A stretch of DNA of 64,000 nucleotides from Agrypnia vestita (lineage: Eukaryota; Arthropoda; Insecta; Trichoptera; Phryganeidae), in contig JADDOH010010108.1 of the NCBI GenBank assembly GCA_016648135.1, positions 1 to 64,000 of the forward strand, in the 5' to 3' direction. Below the pieces are notes generated by a model. That model made no database searches, was not told the DNA's origin, and was given only the letters and a program-made list of their open reading frames with translations. A program made the translations under genes and the position numbers. Positions within the stretch are counted from its first letter, which is position 1; each line of letters begins with the position of its first letter. Positions 32,592-43,393 of this stretch are shown here, piece by piece.

Positions 32592-33065
32592 ATGGATCGC
32601 TTTACGGGTGACAACGCTCGTTCAGCATAAATTGGTTATGTGATCGTTCGACGCCTGTTTCACGCTCACAATGTGATACAATGTCCGATTGTTAATTTAA
32701 TAAAATTATTTAATCAATGGTTCAGGAAGTTCGAGACGATAGATTCAATGCTAAATTAGAAGGAAACCGAACGGCCACGGAGTAGGAAAAGCGAAGAGAA
32801 TGTCACCAAGTTAAAGAATACGTATAAGAAGATTAAGCAGCGTTCTGCTGCTATGGCGATATCAAGATCAACTTTGCGTCTAACTGGACTTGAAACTACG
32901 CCCATATAAGATGCAATTGATGCAAGACATAAAACCCGATAATGAAATTTCACTAAAAGAATTTGTTGAGACAATGCTCGAGGGGTTCGTCATTTTCAAA
33001 AAAATTTTCTTCTCTGATCCTTTTTTTGATCGGATTTAAATTTGATCGGACATGACATAAGCAAA
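32592..33065 (+). pseudogene. DUF4817-type Tc1/mariner-superfamily transposase remnant
   Basis: Begins MDRFTGDNARSA (32592), the usual start of insect transposases with a DUF4817-type HTH domain. After decay it resumes WFRKFETIDSMLN, stop, RPRSRKSEENVTKLKNTYKK and MAISRSTLRL (HTH), then a frameshift into YKMQLMQDIKPDNE, EFVETMLEG and IFKKIFFSD, corresponding to the region just before the first catalytic acidic block. Everything after FFSD is unreadable. At least two in-frame stops and one frameshift. No terminal repeats were found. Confidence 0.6.
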
Positions 33066-33069
33066 ATTG

Positions 33070-36000
33070 AATGTGTTCATCCATTTTTCAAAAGTGACAT
33101 TCAGGTTGATTTTTCAGTCATGGCACTGTACAGTCGGCTACTGACGAATCTGTTAATGAGCTAGTAAAAAAATTAATATAATAGTATAGATTTTCTTAAT
33201 GTTTAATTATTTTTTCGATGTGGAATGAAATAGTATTAATTACATTTAATAATAATTATTAATCTGTCAATGTCCTTCATCATCTGAAATTAGTAGGGGA
33301 AGGAATTAAATTTTTAATAAAAGTTAACGGTATTTTTATTAAATTCATACAATGGATAGCCAAAATGGTTTAATTATAATTATTACCAATGTGTTAAATT
33401 AACATTACATTTAAAAAATTACTCTGCGCACGGTGTTAATTAATAACCGTTAGCATTCGTCACCGACGTTGTCGCATTACTGTCTAGCGTGAAGCGGTCA
33501 TATTAACTTCGTGTAGATGTCGTATAGTTGCTCGCCTAGATGACGCTCACGCACACCTTAAAGTGCGCCGGTGCACAACACATTCTCGAAGTGGCATAGC
33601 CAAAAAATCGATCTATTCAGTGTCTATTGAACACAAACTAAATTATTTTTGCAAGCGCAACTTTAAAGTCCCATAACTTTTTTATTTGTAGAGATATTTT
33701 AATGATTCTTTCACATTTTTGTTTTATTAAACTAAGTTTTTAAAATTAATTTATAAAAAAGAAACGGAAGTTTCTCCATTCCATGCAATCAACTGCAGAA
33801 GAAGTGTACCATATGTATTCTTGTTCGTATTTGTCTGTATCAACTAAAGTTTTTATCGACTTACACAGAAGCGTCTAAAACAAAAAATTATTCTAAAAGT
33901 TTATCCGAGGGCTGTTAACCATTTTTTAAGATTTACCAGAATTTTGAAGATCGGAGGAAAAAAGAGTTCCAAAGCTAACAATAAAACACGGTAACACACA
34001 AAAAGGGCGATACCCAAGGGTTGAAGTGGACTTACGTCGCGAACTCTTGATACTCGCTTATGTCGTCTCAGAAAACAGATAGCTTGAATAAGTAATTTCT
34101 CAATAAAATCTATAGATTCTGTCGTAAGTATTCATTGTATTTATGTTTTATCAATTTAGATTGGATAATTATAGTAAATGATTATAGGGTTTCACATTTA
34201 ACTGTTGATAAACAATATTTATAATATTGTCACAAGATTCTAAAACGAGGACTTCCGAAACTATGTGTACATTTTATAATGTGTTAAACAAAACTGGAAG
34301 GATTTTGAATGACAAGATTCTACCAGAATATTCGTGAAATAACAATCTTTACATAAAAAAGTGATTTCATCGCTACGAATAATCTCATTTTGATGTTTGA
34401 CGAAACCATAGAAGCGAAATAGATAGCGGGCGATTCGGTGTGATTATTGACGATCATCGATTAAGGTACCAGAGTGCTTGCCTGCAAGTAGCGATAAATG
34501 CGCAAAACAAAGTATTCCACTGACAAGTGGTAATAATGACGAGTTCATATACGAGTGATATTTTACGAAATAGCGTAGATTAAAGAATAGCGTTAAGTTT
34601 ATTTCGTGCTAAGTGTCATTGTCCATATAATAATTAATTAATCAATTATTAGTAAATCGCTAATTAATTTTTTCATTTTTAAGTGTTTCATTTTTGAATG
34701 GATTGTTTCACAAAATTTTCACCATTGTTAATGAATTATTATTAAAGGTTAGGTTAGGATAAATTAGGAAAAGCATATTTTTTTTAATTATGTAGTTTTT
34801 TCTGCGCGCTATTATCGGCGGCGGCGCGCGGTTGTCGAGATTATTCTACGCGCTTTAGCCTTGCGCGCAATTGTCGGGATGTCTTGTCGACAAACTTCGA
34901 TAAAATATATTACGACGTAAATGAAGAATATCATATCCTATTTATTTTATTTTATTTGTTTATTAATTTATCTTCATCCTTTATATATGCTGGTAGGAAA
35001 AGCAGCCGCTCATCTCACTAGGAAGAACCTGTGCCGAGATGAGCAGCTTACATTATAGTGAGAACAAAATAATATAAATATTAAACAAAATACTGCAAAA
35101 CTTTACAATTTTTCAATTAATTGAGGATATGAATATAAAAAGTGGATAGTAAAAACAGTAGATACTTTTTAATATAAAAGCTATAGTGAAAGTAAAAAGA
35201 ATATATGTTAAAAATTATATGTATGTTCGCGTATATTAATTAATTAATGAAAAAAAATAGAGTTTAATGAGCAATAAATTAATTATGACCTGTTTTCGGC
35301 AGTTGGGTATTTGTGCAAATGCAGGTGACAATAATAAAGAAAGTGAAAAAGAATAGAAATAAAGAATTAGGTATTCTGTCCCACTAAACTAAAAAGCTCT
35401 CCATAAAACAAATTACAGAATAATTCAAGCAAATGTAATTGGAGCAATTTCAATCATTCAAATGGATATTAATTTATTTTTCAGTCAGTCAATAGACATT
35501 GCATTAATACAGATAAAAAAGATTATTGTATTATTATTTGAGATAATTATATATAGTTTAAAACTTAAAACTGCAAAAAAGCTGCATGTTACATATTCCA
35601 GATGGACATACTGCAAATTAAAAATGCGTGTCTTTTAATATTCCTAAATATGGCAAACAAGCTTATTGGAAAGGTAAAATATGACCTCAAGTATCCAAAA
35701 CTACAAAAAAATAATTTTTCAAAAAGTATGGATTTACTGCCTTTTAGCTTAGTGGGGCAGTATTGTTTGCGCTAGCTTCTAGTATACATTCATGTGTTAA
35801 CTCAAACCAATACTTATAGAAAGTAACAACTAGGTATTTCAATTAACAATGTGCTGACAATAGTTTGGTTCCGACGTTAAGGACCCAAGTTGTATGTTTT
35901 CTGTATAATGACCAATTAGTTACTTCACTACTATTCCATCGACGAGGTTGCTAAGTGGACTCTAGATAGGACGATTTAGGAGTCGAGGCTTTGACCCTCG

Positions 36001-36190
36001 CATAAAATAATCCTGTTTTTCAGAACACTTAGCGCGTAAGCCTTATTTGAAAATGGCATAAAAATATAAGGGTTACGGTAAAATATTAACAAACCCTTAA
36101 AATTTCGGGTACTGTTTTATTATATATTCTGTCGTAGAGAGAGTATTATTCTTATGAAGGGCTTTACAATTGCGATTTCTTTTTTAAACA
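33070..36190. other. no recognisable gene; small dyads
   Basis: AT-rich with CpG-bearing patches at 33430-33600 and 34800-34880. GCTCATCTC/GAGATGAGC (35008-35016 and 35036-35044) is a 9-bp stem with a 19-nt loop. 35920-36010 has weak tRNA-like A/B boxes and could be a decayed SINE. GGTTAGGTTAGG at 34748 is only two telomere-like units. No open frame is convincing. Confidence 0.4.
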
Positions 36191-36193
36191 TAA

Positions 36194-36603
36194 TCCCAAT
36201 AATAATAATTTCATTGTCTATCCGTCTGTCTGTCTATCCGTCCGTAACTTCCTGTAGTATCCGTAACTTATTTTAGTATTTTTTTTCTTCTTCATTTTTT
36301 TTCATTTTTATATATTATATAAATTCTTATTCTTTAAAATAAAACACAAATCACTTTGTTTCACCACTTCATTCTCTTCATCAGGATTGTTTATGTACTA
36401 AAAATTGAAAAAGTTAAACCATGCAAGTGTGTTACGGTGAAGAGGACGATAAGGGGAGGATGAGGAAAGGGGGGGAGGTCGGAGGTATTAATTATTAGGA
36501 ATGTCATCTTAAGGGGATGGAATCTTAAGTAGAAAAATATTATTATTCTTTAGTAACCGACTGACGTGTAAAAGTACCGTCATTTTTGACGGGTTACAGC
36601 TAG
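36194..36603 (+). mobile_element. mini-Helitron C, complete (410 bp)
   Basis: Starts TCCCAATAATAATAATTTC after an A and ends with hairpin CCGTCA-TTTT-TGACGG (36577-36592), seven nucleotides, CTAG (36600-36603) and a host T. The 5' TC, the 3' hairpin + CTAG and the A|T insertion context are the three structural hallmarks of Helitrons. No protein is encoded. Related copies: 15996-16175 (partial) and 53473-54156. Confidence 0.75.
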
Positions 36604-38265
36604 TATAAATGGTAATAATTACCATACTTACGATAATCTAGGGGATTCATGTAATTATCATTCATTTGCTTAATATTCTTGTTTTTCACATATTTTTTCT
36701 ACTCATATCAGCACTAATTGGTTAGGATTCAACAATTTCACTTAAAATAACAATGGTAAATACTCATTAAAACATATTTTAAACCAAAATACTGCCATAA
36801 GAACGTGGATATGGGACACAAATGAAACACTAAAACTTTTTTAAATTTGGGCACGAATTTAATTGGAGCACTGTTCTTAAATTCTTACTAAATGTTTCAA
36901 GAATCTTCGCCGCACTTTTTATCTCATTTCGTAATTCGCATTAATAATCACTCCCGAATAACTTGTTTCTCACATACTGATGCACGTCACGTAAATCGCT
37001 CAGGTTCGCACTAGAAAGCTCGTCGGTAGGTACATTATTGGCTTACTATCATTGGAATCACACACGCGCTAGCAACACACGCCGCAAAATTCCACTTTCT
37101 ATGGTAATAGCGCGCTGTCAACTGTTTAATTCACCTATTTATTTTATAATAACAATTTAATTGAAATAAAATTAACAATGTTTGTAAAAAAACAACAAAA
37201 TCTTTTATTACAAAAAATATCAACATATCACAAAGATTCAGAGCTGCGTATCGAGTCCCGGGAATGAAAAAAGTCCGGGAATAGAGAAACCCTAGTAAAT
37301 AGGATGCCCCTAGAAGCTACGCGTATTCAACCAAGTTATCATAAATTCAAATTAGAATTGAAAAATTCTAGAATCCATATTGGAGTTGGTACTCATTTAT
37401 AAGATGCTGCGTCATAAATACCCTCGATGGCACCGAAGATAATGTTGTGTGGGAAAATACAATTAATAAACAAGAAACAATTGATTCAGAAAAACCAGAA
37501 AATGAAGCTGATGTTTCTGATTCTGATGATCAAAGTGCATTAATATTATTTATTTATTTCATATATTTAAGTCTTTATTCCAGTATCTATGTGGGGAGGT
37601 CAGTGTAGTACCACATATTCTTTACAAGTATACACAATTACGTATCGTGACTGAATATATAATTAATCCTATGTGACGTTTTAGTACACTCTGAGATAAA
37701 CGAATAAAACTGTTTTAAAGAATAGTTGCACAGACTAGATTTATAAAAAATATTATAAACAATTACTAGGCAGACTTTCTAGATGAACGGCAATGTTTTT
37801 AGTATATCTCTATTATTTATATGAAAAATTGATAAATTGATTCGTTCATCTCAGAATGTACTAAACAGCACATAGGATTTATTATATATATATATACAGC
37901 GACGATATATAGAATTATAATACAAGCGATAAAAAAAATATAAAAAGATATGGTATAAAGACAGAAATTATTACAAGCTGGTACATAGCATGTGTATATA
38001 AATAAGAAATATAGATAATTAAACTTAAATGCATATGATATTTAAATAAGAAAGATAAAGTTCGAAGCTAAAAAGTAATAAGCGATTTATAAATTAATAA
38101 TTTATTATTTTATTAAATGGACTAGGTCACTTAACGTGAATTCAATTAATGCATTAGTCTCAAATTCACACTATTTCGCAATTCATCACTCGTCTATGAA
38201 CTCTTTACTATCGCTGGGCTAACACACCTTATTTATCGTCTTCAAAAAGAGCAAAATGATTTTGT
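36604..38265. other. no recognisable gene
   Basis: A single hAT-like end related to 18773 occupies 37230-37292 (CGAGTCCCGGGAATG..GAAACCCTAGT). A LINE-like tail in inverse orientation is suggested at 37545-37590. A (TA)n tract is at 37880-37897. Nothing else. Confidence 0.4.
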
Positions 38266-38269
38266 AGTG

Positions 38270-38880
38270 ACTTTATTAATATAATTAATATAAATATGCT
38301 TTGTTTCCACCACTTATATACTGAAAATAGCAACATGTTTCAGGACCAATTATATTATTATGACAATTAGGATACAATGTGTGCTAACAAATTAAAAATT
38401 AAAAATCTAAGTATACACAACCAAAATATAAAAAAATAATATATTGGAAATGAAGAATGATTAAGTACTAACATGAAAACAAATTTAAAAGATAAGTATT
38501 TGCGATTCATCTTTTGCTGTGGATTCCTATTCTTTTGATATTAATAAGGGATTATAAATTTTACATACAAATTATACAGAATTACATTACGTACATACAT
38601 ATTAGAAATTTTGGAAATAAGAAAAAGTGTTAATAGTAAATTGAATATTATAAATAACCAGGTCCTTTTTATAAATCTTTTAAATTTGTTTTCATGTTAC
38701 TAATTAATTACTATTAATATCCCATGTATTATTTTTTTATATTTTGATACTATTTTTGATTTTTAATTTGTTTTTATACATTGTATCCTGACGCAGGAGC
38801 CATTGGCCCTGAAACATGTTGATATTTTCAATATCTGTGTGGTGAAAACAAAGAAAAAAATTATTAATTACATTATTTAT
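38270..38880. mobile_element. foldback element with hammerhead-like core
   Basis: Two arms of about 200-230 bp in inverted orientation (left from about 38270, including CAACATGTTTCAGG near 38325 and AACATGAAAACAAATTTAAAAG near 38472; right from about 38673 to 38860 with the complements). The spacer is about 170 bp. The right arm keeps a hammerhead-like core at 38783-38825; in the left arm the CUGANGA block has decayed. Inverted terminal repeats with such cores are known for Penelope-like retroelements, so a non-autonomous derivative is plausible. Confidence 0.6.
38783..38825 (+). ncRNA. hammerhead-ribozyme-like core (dimer type)
   Basis: Stem I GTATC (38783-38787) pairs with GATAT (38821-38825), one G-U. 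Core CTGACGC (38788-38794) fits CUGANGA except the last base. Stem II AGG(A)GCC/GGCCCT (38795-38801 and 38805-38810) has one bulge. GAA (38811-38813) is followed by palindrome ACATGT (38814-38819) as stem III and T at 38820 as cleavage nucleotide. Every helix abuts the core as required. Activity is inferred; the A9-to-C change may weaken it. Confidence 0.55.
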
Positions 38881-39489
38881 CATTCCATTTGAATATCGCA
38901 CTTATTTTTAACGGTACTTCGCTCGATTATTTCGCTTAATATCTGTCGCTCCGAAATCCACGACTCGCACCGATTGAAATGTCACAACAATGACTTAACT
39001 GCGCAGCTGTCCGTTCCGCTTTATATACTTAATACGCCGGTTTTCGAATTCTAGAGAACAATATTTTATTTTCTAATGTTTACAACCTTATTGTTGTCAT
39101 CGAAGAATTTCGAATTGTTCTGTACGTAATCTGTTTTACAATCTCATTACGGTATTAATGTATTTTTTTTTTCTAGCTTAGAAAAATAAGGGTGCTTCGT
39201 AAAATCGGTGGCGTCTTATATTCGACATACTTATAAATGAAGTAATTAGATAGCGTCAAAAACATTCCTTATTTCTCCGCGGAATGGTTTAAGATGTTTC
39301 GAGGAGTCACAGGAGAAATTAGAGCATAATGGAAAAGTTCAAAGGAAGTGGAGAAGTCAGGTGATGAAACTGGGGCAAAGTCACGTATTACGTTAAGAGT
39401 TATACGTGGTTTTCCCTTGAGTAAATATCCAGTACCGCCCATGCGTTCGTTCCTAACGCTCAGCGCACGTTTGGAGCTATTCTTCAAAG

Positions 39490-39679
39490 TAGTGATGATA
39501 ATTTAACCGGTGACACGCTAACCGTTATTTGAGGTTTGTATCTGATTACTTCGATGATTGGAAACTGATTTATTGCAATTCGACGGGCTATCATCGGTAC
39601 TTTATTATATTTTAGTTATCAATCATCGATACAATAAGATATAAATCCCAAATTTAACCGGTTAAAATAAATATCACTA
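39490..39679. mobile_element. hAT-type MITE with exact 8-bp duplication
   Basis: 190 bp from TAGTGATGATAATTTAACCGG to ..TTAACCGGTT..ATATCACTA. Both sides carry CTTCAAAG (39482-39489 and 39680-39687). The inverted ends and 8-bp duplication identify the hAT superfamily. Non-coding. Confidence 0.85.
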
Positions 39680-39769
39680 CTTCAAAGAAGTCATATGCGT
39701 CACGCGCCATTAAAAAAGTCGTAAGGCTGCTCGTGGTTTGAAATATTTTTTATATATATTCAAGAACAC

Positions 39770-40085
39770 ATTCATATTTGTGAAGTTGTAATTTTTCAGA
39801 ACAAAATTCTGTGAAATTTTTAAATCAAATTAATTAATCAGTTAGAAAGATACACAGAAAAATCTAATTCACCTTAAAATATTAGGTTACTACTGGGATT
39901 CGAACCCAGGTCACCTCCTTTCCGGAGCCGGTGATCTGATCACTAAGCTATAGCAACCCTCTATGTTTCCATGAATATATCGACCTTATATGTAGTTCTT
40001 ATTTTTATTAATTGATTAATTTAAAAATTTAAATTAATCAATTAATAAAATTAAATTTTAATTATAATAATCTAATTGATTAATT
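39770..40085 (-). mobile_element. SINE body A with tRNA-like module (copy 2)
   Basis: Same body as 9890-10170. The tRNA-like module at 39885-39958 is well formed: acceptor GGTTGCT/AGTAACC with one G-U pair, a perfect 5-bp T arm (CTGGG/CCCAG) around TTCGAAT, and an A-box-like TAGCTTAGTGA. Its sequence differs clearly from the module in copy 1. It is flanked by ATATCGACCTTATATGTA and an AATTGATTAATT block. Confidence 0.7.
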
Positions 40086-40259
40086 AATTTGATTTAAAAA
40101 TAGTTTTTGTTTTAAGGTGAGGTATTATAAAAATAATGTAAGGAAACGGTAAGCAGACAAAATTGCGCTCTGTCCATATCCCTTGTAATATGTCTCTTTG
40201 GAACGACACTATGGAATGCTCTAAAACAGTCTACAGCACTGTAGGGTGAGGCGCTTGGA

Positions 40260-40376
40260 ATAGCCTAGAAACGACGAAAGCTTTCTTCTAAATACTAAAA
40301 ATGAGAAGAATCTTCTCGAGAATTCGAAAGACCAGCGAATCGCGTATATAAAGCAGCACCACGCTGCGCAATTGAG
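40260..40376 (+). promoter_or_regulatory. heat-shock-promoter-like segment
   Basis: GAA 40308, TTC 40313, GAG 40318 (mismatch), TTC 40323 lie in 5-bp register, followed 19 bp later by TATATAAA (40345-40352). GC-richer leader sequence and AATTGAGTCGAG about 25 bp on could hold an initiator. This spacing is that of an insect hsp promoter. It sits immediately upstream of LINE A sequence (coding from about 40450), not of a recognisable hsp gene. Confidence 0.4.
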
Positions 40377-40442
40377 TCGAGTTTTTTTTGTCATTTCTAT
40401 CGGTGCAGAATGTGAAAACAATAAATTTTTAGAGGAGAGCTA

Positions 40443-42166
40443 CTTTTTAATGGATTGGAGAAGGGCTGTTATCATGCATCTGTACAAAGGAAGAGGGTCG
40501 CGCATGGACTACGTAAGCTATCGGGGCATTAGCCTATTGAGCTCTTTTGGCAAACTTTATGGGAGGATTTTGATTGAAAGAGTAAGGTTGGTGATGAAAG
40601 AAAAAGTGACAGATGTGTAAGGAACATTTGTGAATGGAAGAGGATGCAAGTATCAAAGTTTAGCACTACGGCAGATGACCGAAAAGTTTTTGGTAAAGAA
40701 TCATAAACTTTTTTGTGCCTTTGTGGATCTGCAGAAGGCATATGACAGGATCTTCTTCTTCTTCTTCATCAGCCTTCGTCTTTCCACTGCTGGATATAGG
40801 CCTCTTCCTTATTTTTCCATTCTTCCCTGTTGTTGGCTAATTGTAGCCATTTCTTTTCCCCCACAGCGACAATATCATCGGCCCATCTCTTTTGAGGTCT
40901 TCCGATGCCTCTTTTATTTTTCCAAGGTCTCCATTTCAGAACTCTGGGAGGCCATCTTGTTGTAACCTGTCTTGCAACGTGTCCTGCCCATTGCCATTTT
41001 AGCTTCGCTACACGATCCATGATATCCACTACTCTAGTTCTGCGCCTAATTTCGTCGTTTCTAAGTCTATCTCTTAGGCTGACATGACATGACATAACAT
41101 GGCTTATATGACAGGGTGATAAGACGGAAGTTGTGGAGGTGTTGTCTGGTTATGGAAGGCAAGTTTACACAGGCAGTTGCTTCCCTGTATAAGGGAAGTA
41201 GTGCTTGTGTAAGAATTAATGGGGCATTCACATCGTGGTATGATATTATAAAAGGTGTCAAATAGGTGAGTTAACATGGCTTTTCAACTTGTACATGGAC
41301 AATTGTATGAAAGAACTGAACGAAATTAGAAATTAACAATAGGAACGAAAATGGAAAGGCTCACAATATCCTGCATACTAATACGCAAACGATGCAGTAT
41401 TAGTGGCTAATAATGAAGCTGATCTGTGCCTGATGGCTAGAATGGAGAGTGAACTTCTGATTAATGTAAGCAAAACGAAAGTGATGGTGTTCGAGAGAGA
41501 CGAAAGAGGACATAGTGTGGTGCAAAACTAAACAATGAATGCTTACAACAAGTGAACGAGTTTGTGTATTTGGGAAGTATGTTTGTTTACTTGAGACGGC
41601 AATGTTGAGAAAGATATCGAAAAGAGAGTGACTGCGGGAAACAAAGTAAATGGTGCTTTGAATGCAATTATGGCCAATAAAAACCTATCAAAGGAAACAA
41701 GATTAGCGGTATATAATGGAGTTCCGGTGCCAACTCTGATGTATGGAAGTGAAATGTATGTGCGGAAAATCTTTATACGATACAATGGAGAATGATCGAA
41801 TTAGAAGTGAATGTAATGCTGGATGTAGCGTAATAGATAGAATAAAGATAGGATCGCTGGGATGGTTTGACCATGTGGAACGGATGTGTGAGAAAAGGAA
41901 GGTGAAGAAATTTTTGAGGCGTGTGTTGAAGGCAGCAGAAAGAGAAGGCGTTTGCGGAAGACCTGGCATGATCAGATAAATCAAGTATAGGAGAAAAGCT
42001 CTGTTAAAAGCTTCAACAACCGAAGAGCGTGCATGAGAATATTTATGAAAGTAGGCGAAGCAGAAGTGGTATGCCAGGACAGAGGAGTGGAAGGATAGCT
42101 GTTCCTCCACTTCCTAAGAAGATAGCTACCGCTCAAGAATAGATCAATGATTTAGAACAAGAAGAA
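40443..42166 (+). pseudogene. LINE A: reverse transcriptase, 5'-truncated
   Basis: Non-LTR retrotransposon remnant. Fragments in order: MDWRRAVIMHLYKGRGSRMD, YVSYRGISLLSSFGKLY, FVNGRGCKYQSLALRQMTEK and CAFVDLQKAYDR up to 40749. After the nested LINE B (40750-41105) the frame resumes IRRKLWR (41116), ACVRINGAF and, after stops, LYMDNCMKEL. The palm catalytic motif is YAND (41382-41393), where YADD is expected. Then LINVSKTKVMVFERD, YLGSMF and a C-terminus with IGSLGWFDHVERM and GRPGMIR. The 3' UTR is short and ends in (AAG)n at 42155-42166, next to the TA-flanked foldback. Several stops and frameshifts. Confidence 0.88.
40750..41105 (-). pseudogene. LINE B 3' end nested in LINE A
   Basis: 356-bp minus-strand insertion. 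A frame of 108 codons (40769-41095) reads RRRTRVVDIMDRVAKLKWQW, AGHVARQ, WPPRVLKWRPWKNKRGIGRP, QKRWADDIV and ends IQQWKDEG, the C-terminus of an RTE-like reverse transcriptase. The stop TGA is followed directly by a (GAA)n tail. It is flanked by the 10-bp duplication ATATGACAGG (40740-40749 and 41106-41115). Removing it rejoins LINE A (..QKAYDR + VIRRKLW). Confidence 0.9.
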
Positions 42167-42171
42167 GTATA

Positions 42172-42667
42172 CAGGGTTATTTGGTAAACATTAATACCCT
42201 CGCAGGACTATATTCCTGCCTTGATTATGAGTCGAACAGTTATGGAGATATGCGACATCAAAGTTAGCATCTTTTAAAAATATATCTGACTTATTTTTCG
42301 TAAAACGTTCCAACTATTATTACAGTAACTTATATCGATTACGAAAAATTCATTCGTTTCAATACAAGTTAAATAAAATGATAAAAAACCCTGAAAAATT
42401 TCCAATTGGAATTCGAAGGAGTTTAATATTTTATTTGACTTGTATTAAAGGGAATGTATTTTTAATATTCGATATAAGTTACTATAATGATAGTCCAACG
42501 TTTTACAAAAAATAAGTCAGAAATATTGAAAAACAATGCAAACTTTGATGTCGCATATCTCCATAACTATTGATATTAGGTCATAATAGCGTTAACATTT
42601 TTGAATCATACATAATCGACAAAGAATATAGTCCTGCGAGGTTATTAATGTTTTCCAAATAACCCTG
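42172..42667. mobile_element. TA-flanked foldback element F1
   Basis: 496 bp. Left end CAGGGTTATTTGG, right end its inverse CCAAATAACCCTG; arms of about 230 bp are inverted copies (TATTCCTGCCTTGATTATGA, CATTACAGTAACTTATATCG). TA precedes the left end. Same family as 52259, 55697 and 61712. Non-coding; a transcript would fold into a long hairpin. Confidence 0.85.
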
Positions 42668-42722
42668 TTTACATAATAATTAAACATGTTAATGATCTTA
42701 GCACAATTAACAAATTTATAGA

Positions 42723-42801
42723 AGGATCGCTTAGGCGGTTTGGTCATGTTAAGCAATTGAATGAGGAAAGAATTGTAAGAATGATATATGACGCAACATA
42801 A
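42723..42801 (+). pseudogene. LINE A C-terminal fragment
   Basis: RRFGHVKQLNEERIVRMIYD matches the minus-strand LINE A C-terminus at 60692-60964 (RMNEERMVGKIYDAS). Confidence 0.6.
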
Positions 42802-42809
42802 GAAACAGA

Positions 42810-43385
42810 AATTTAGAAATAAATTAACGCATTGTAACATTTGATTTTAATTCAATTATTTATTTTTCTCATAACCACACAAATCAAAGCAGATTTTTTG
42901 TTTTCTTTTAAATCCGTTTTTGTTCTAAAACGTTAAATCTAGAGTTTAAGATTTTTCCGTTAACTTTGACATTTATTGTTTTCCTGTATAAAATTTTATT
43001 TTATGGACTTTTAAAGCCTTTGTTAACCTTTCCGCTTCCTGCGTCCATAATAAATAGCTTATCCGCAGGGTGGCTGATTTAAAGCCTCCCTCCCTTATTA
43101 AACTACCTGACATTTAAAACTGAATGCACGTTTTACCGTTACGACATTAATGGCATTTGCATTCGTTCAGCTTGCGTCATTTCTTTCATTTGCAATTCCA
43201 CCGAGACTTCCGTTTCGAAAGATATCCATCTGGAATAATTTTTCTATTTCGTAATGATATCCGATGCACTCTTAAGATATATTATTTCCAATTTAAATCT
43301 AAAAGTAGTTGATAGATTACGTGTCATCGAGGTCTTGCATAAGTTATTAGTTTTTTTTGGTCTACCGAAAAAGTGAACCTAGTTA
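42810..43385. other. no recognisable feature
   Basis: AT-rich; nothing supported. Confidence 0.5.
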
Positions 43386-43393
43386 CCATGGAC

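Noticed and set aside
34745..34760. GGTTAGGTTAGG telomere motif
   Set aside because: Only about two units, common by chance in insect DNA.
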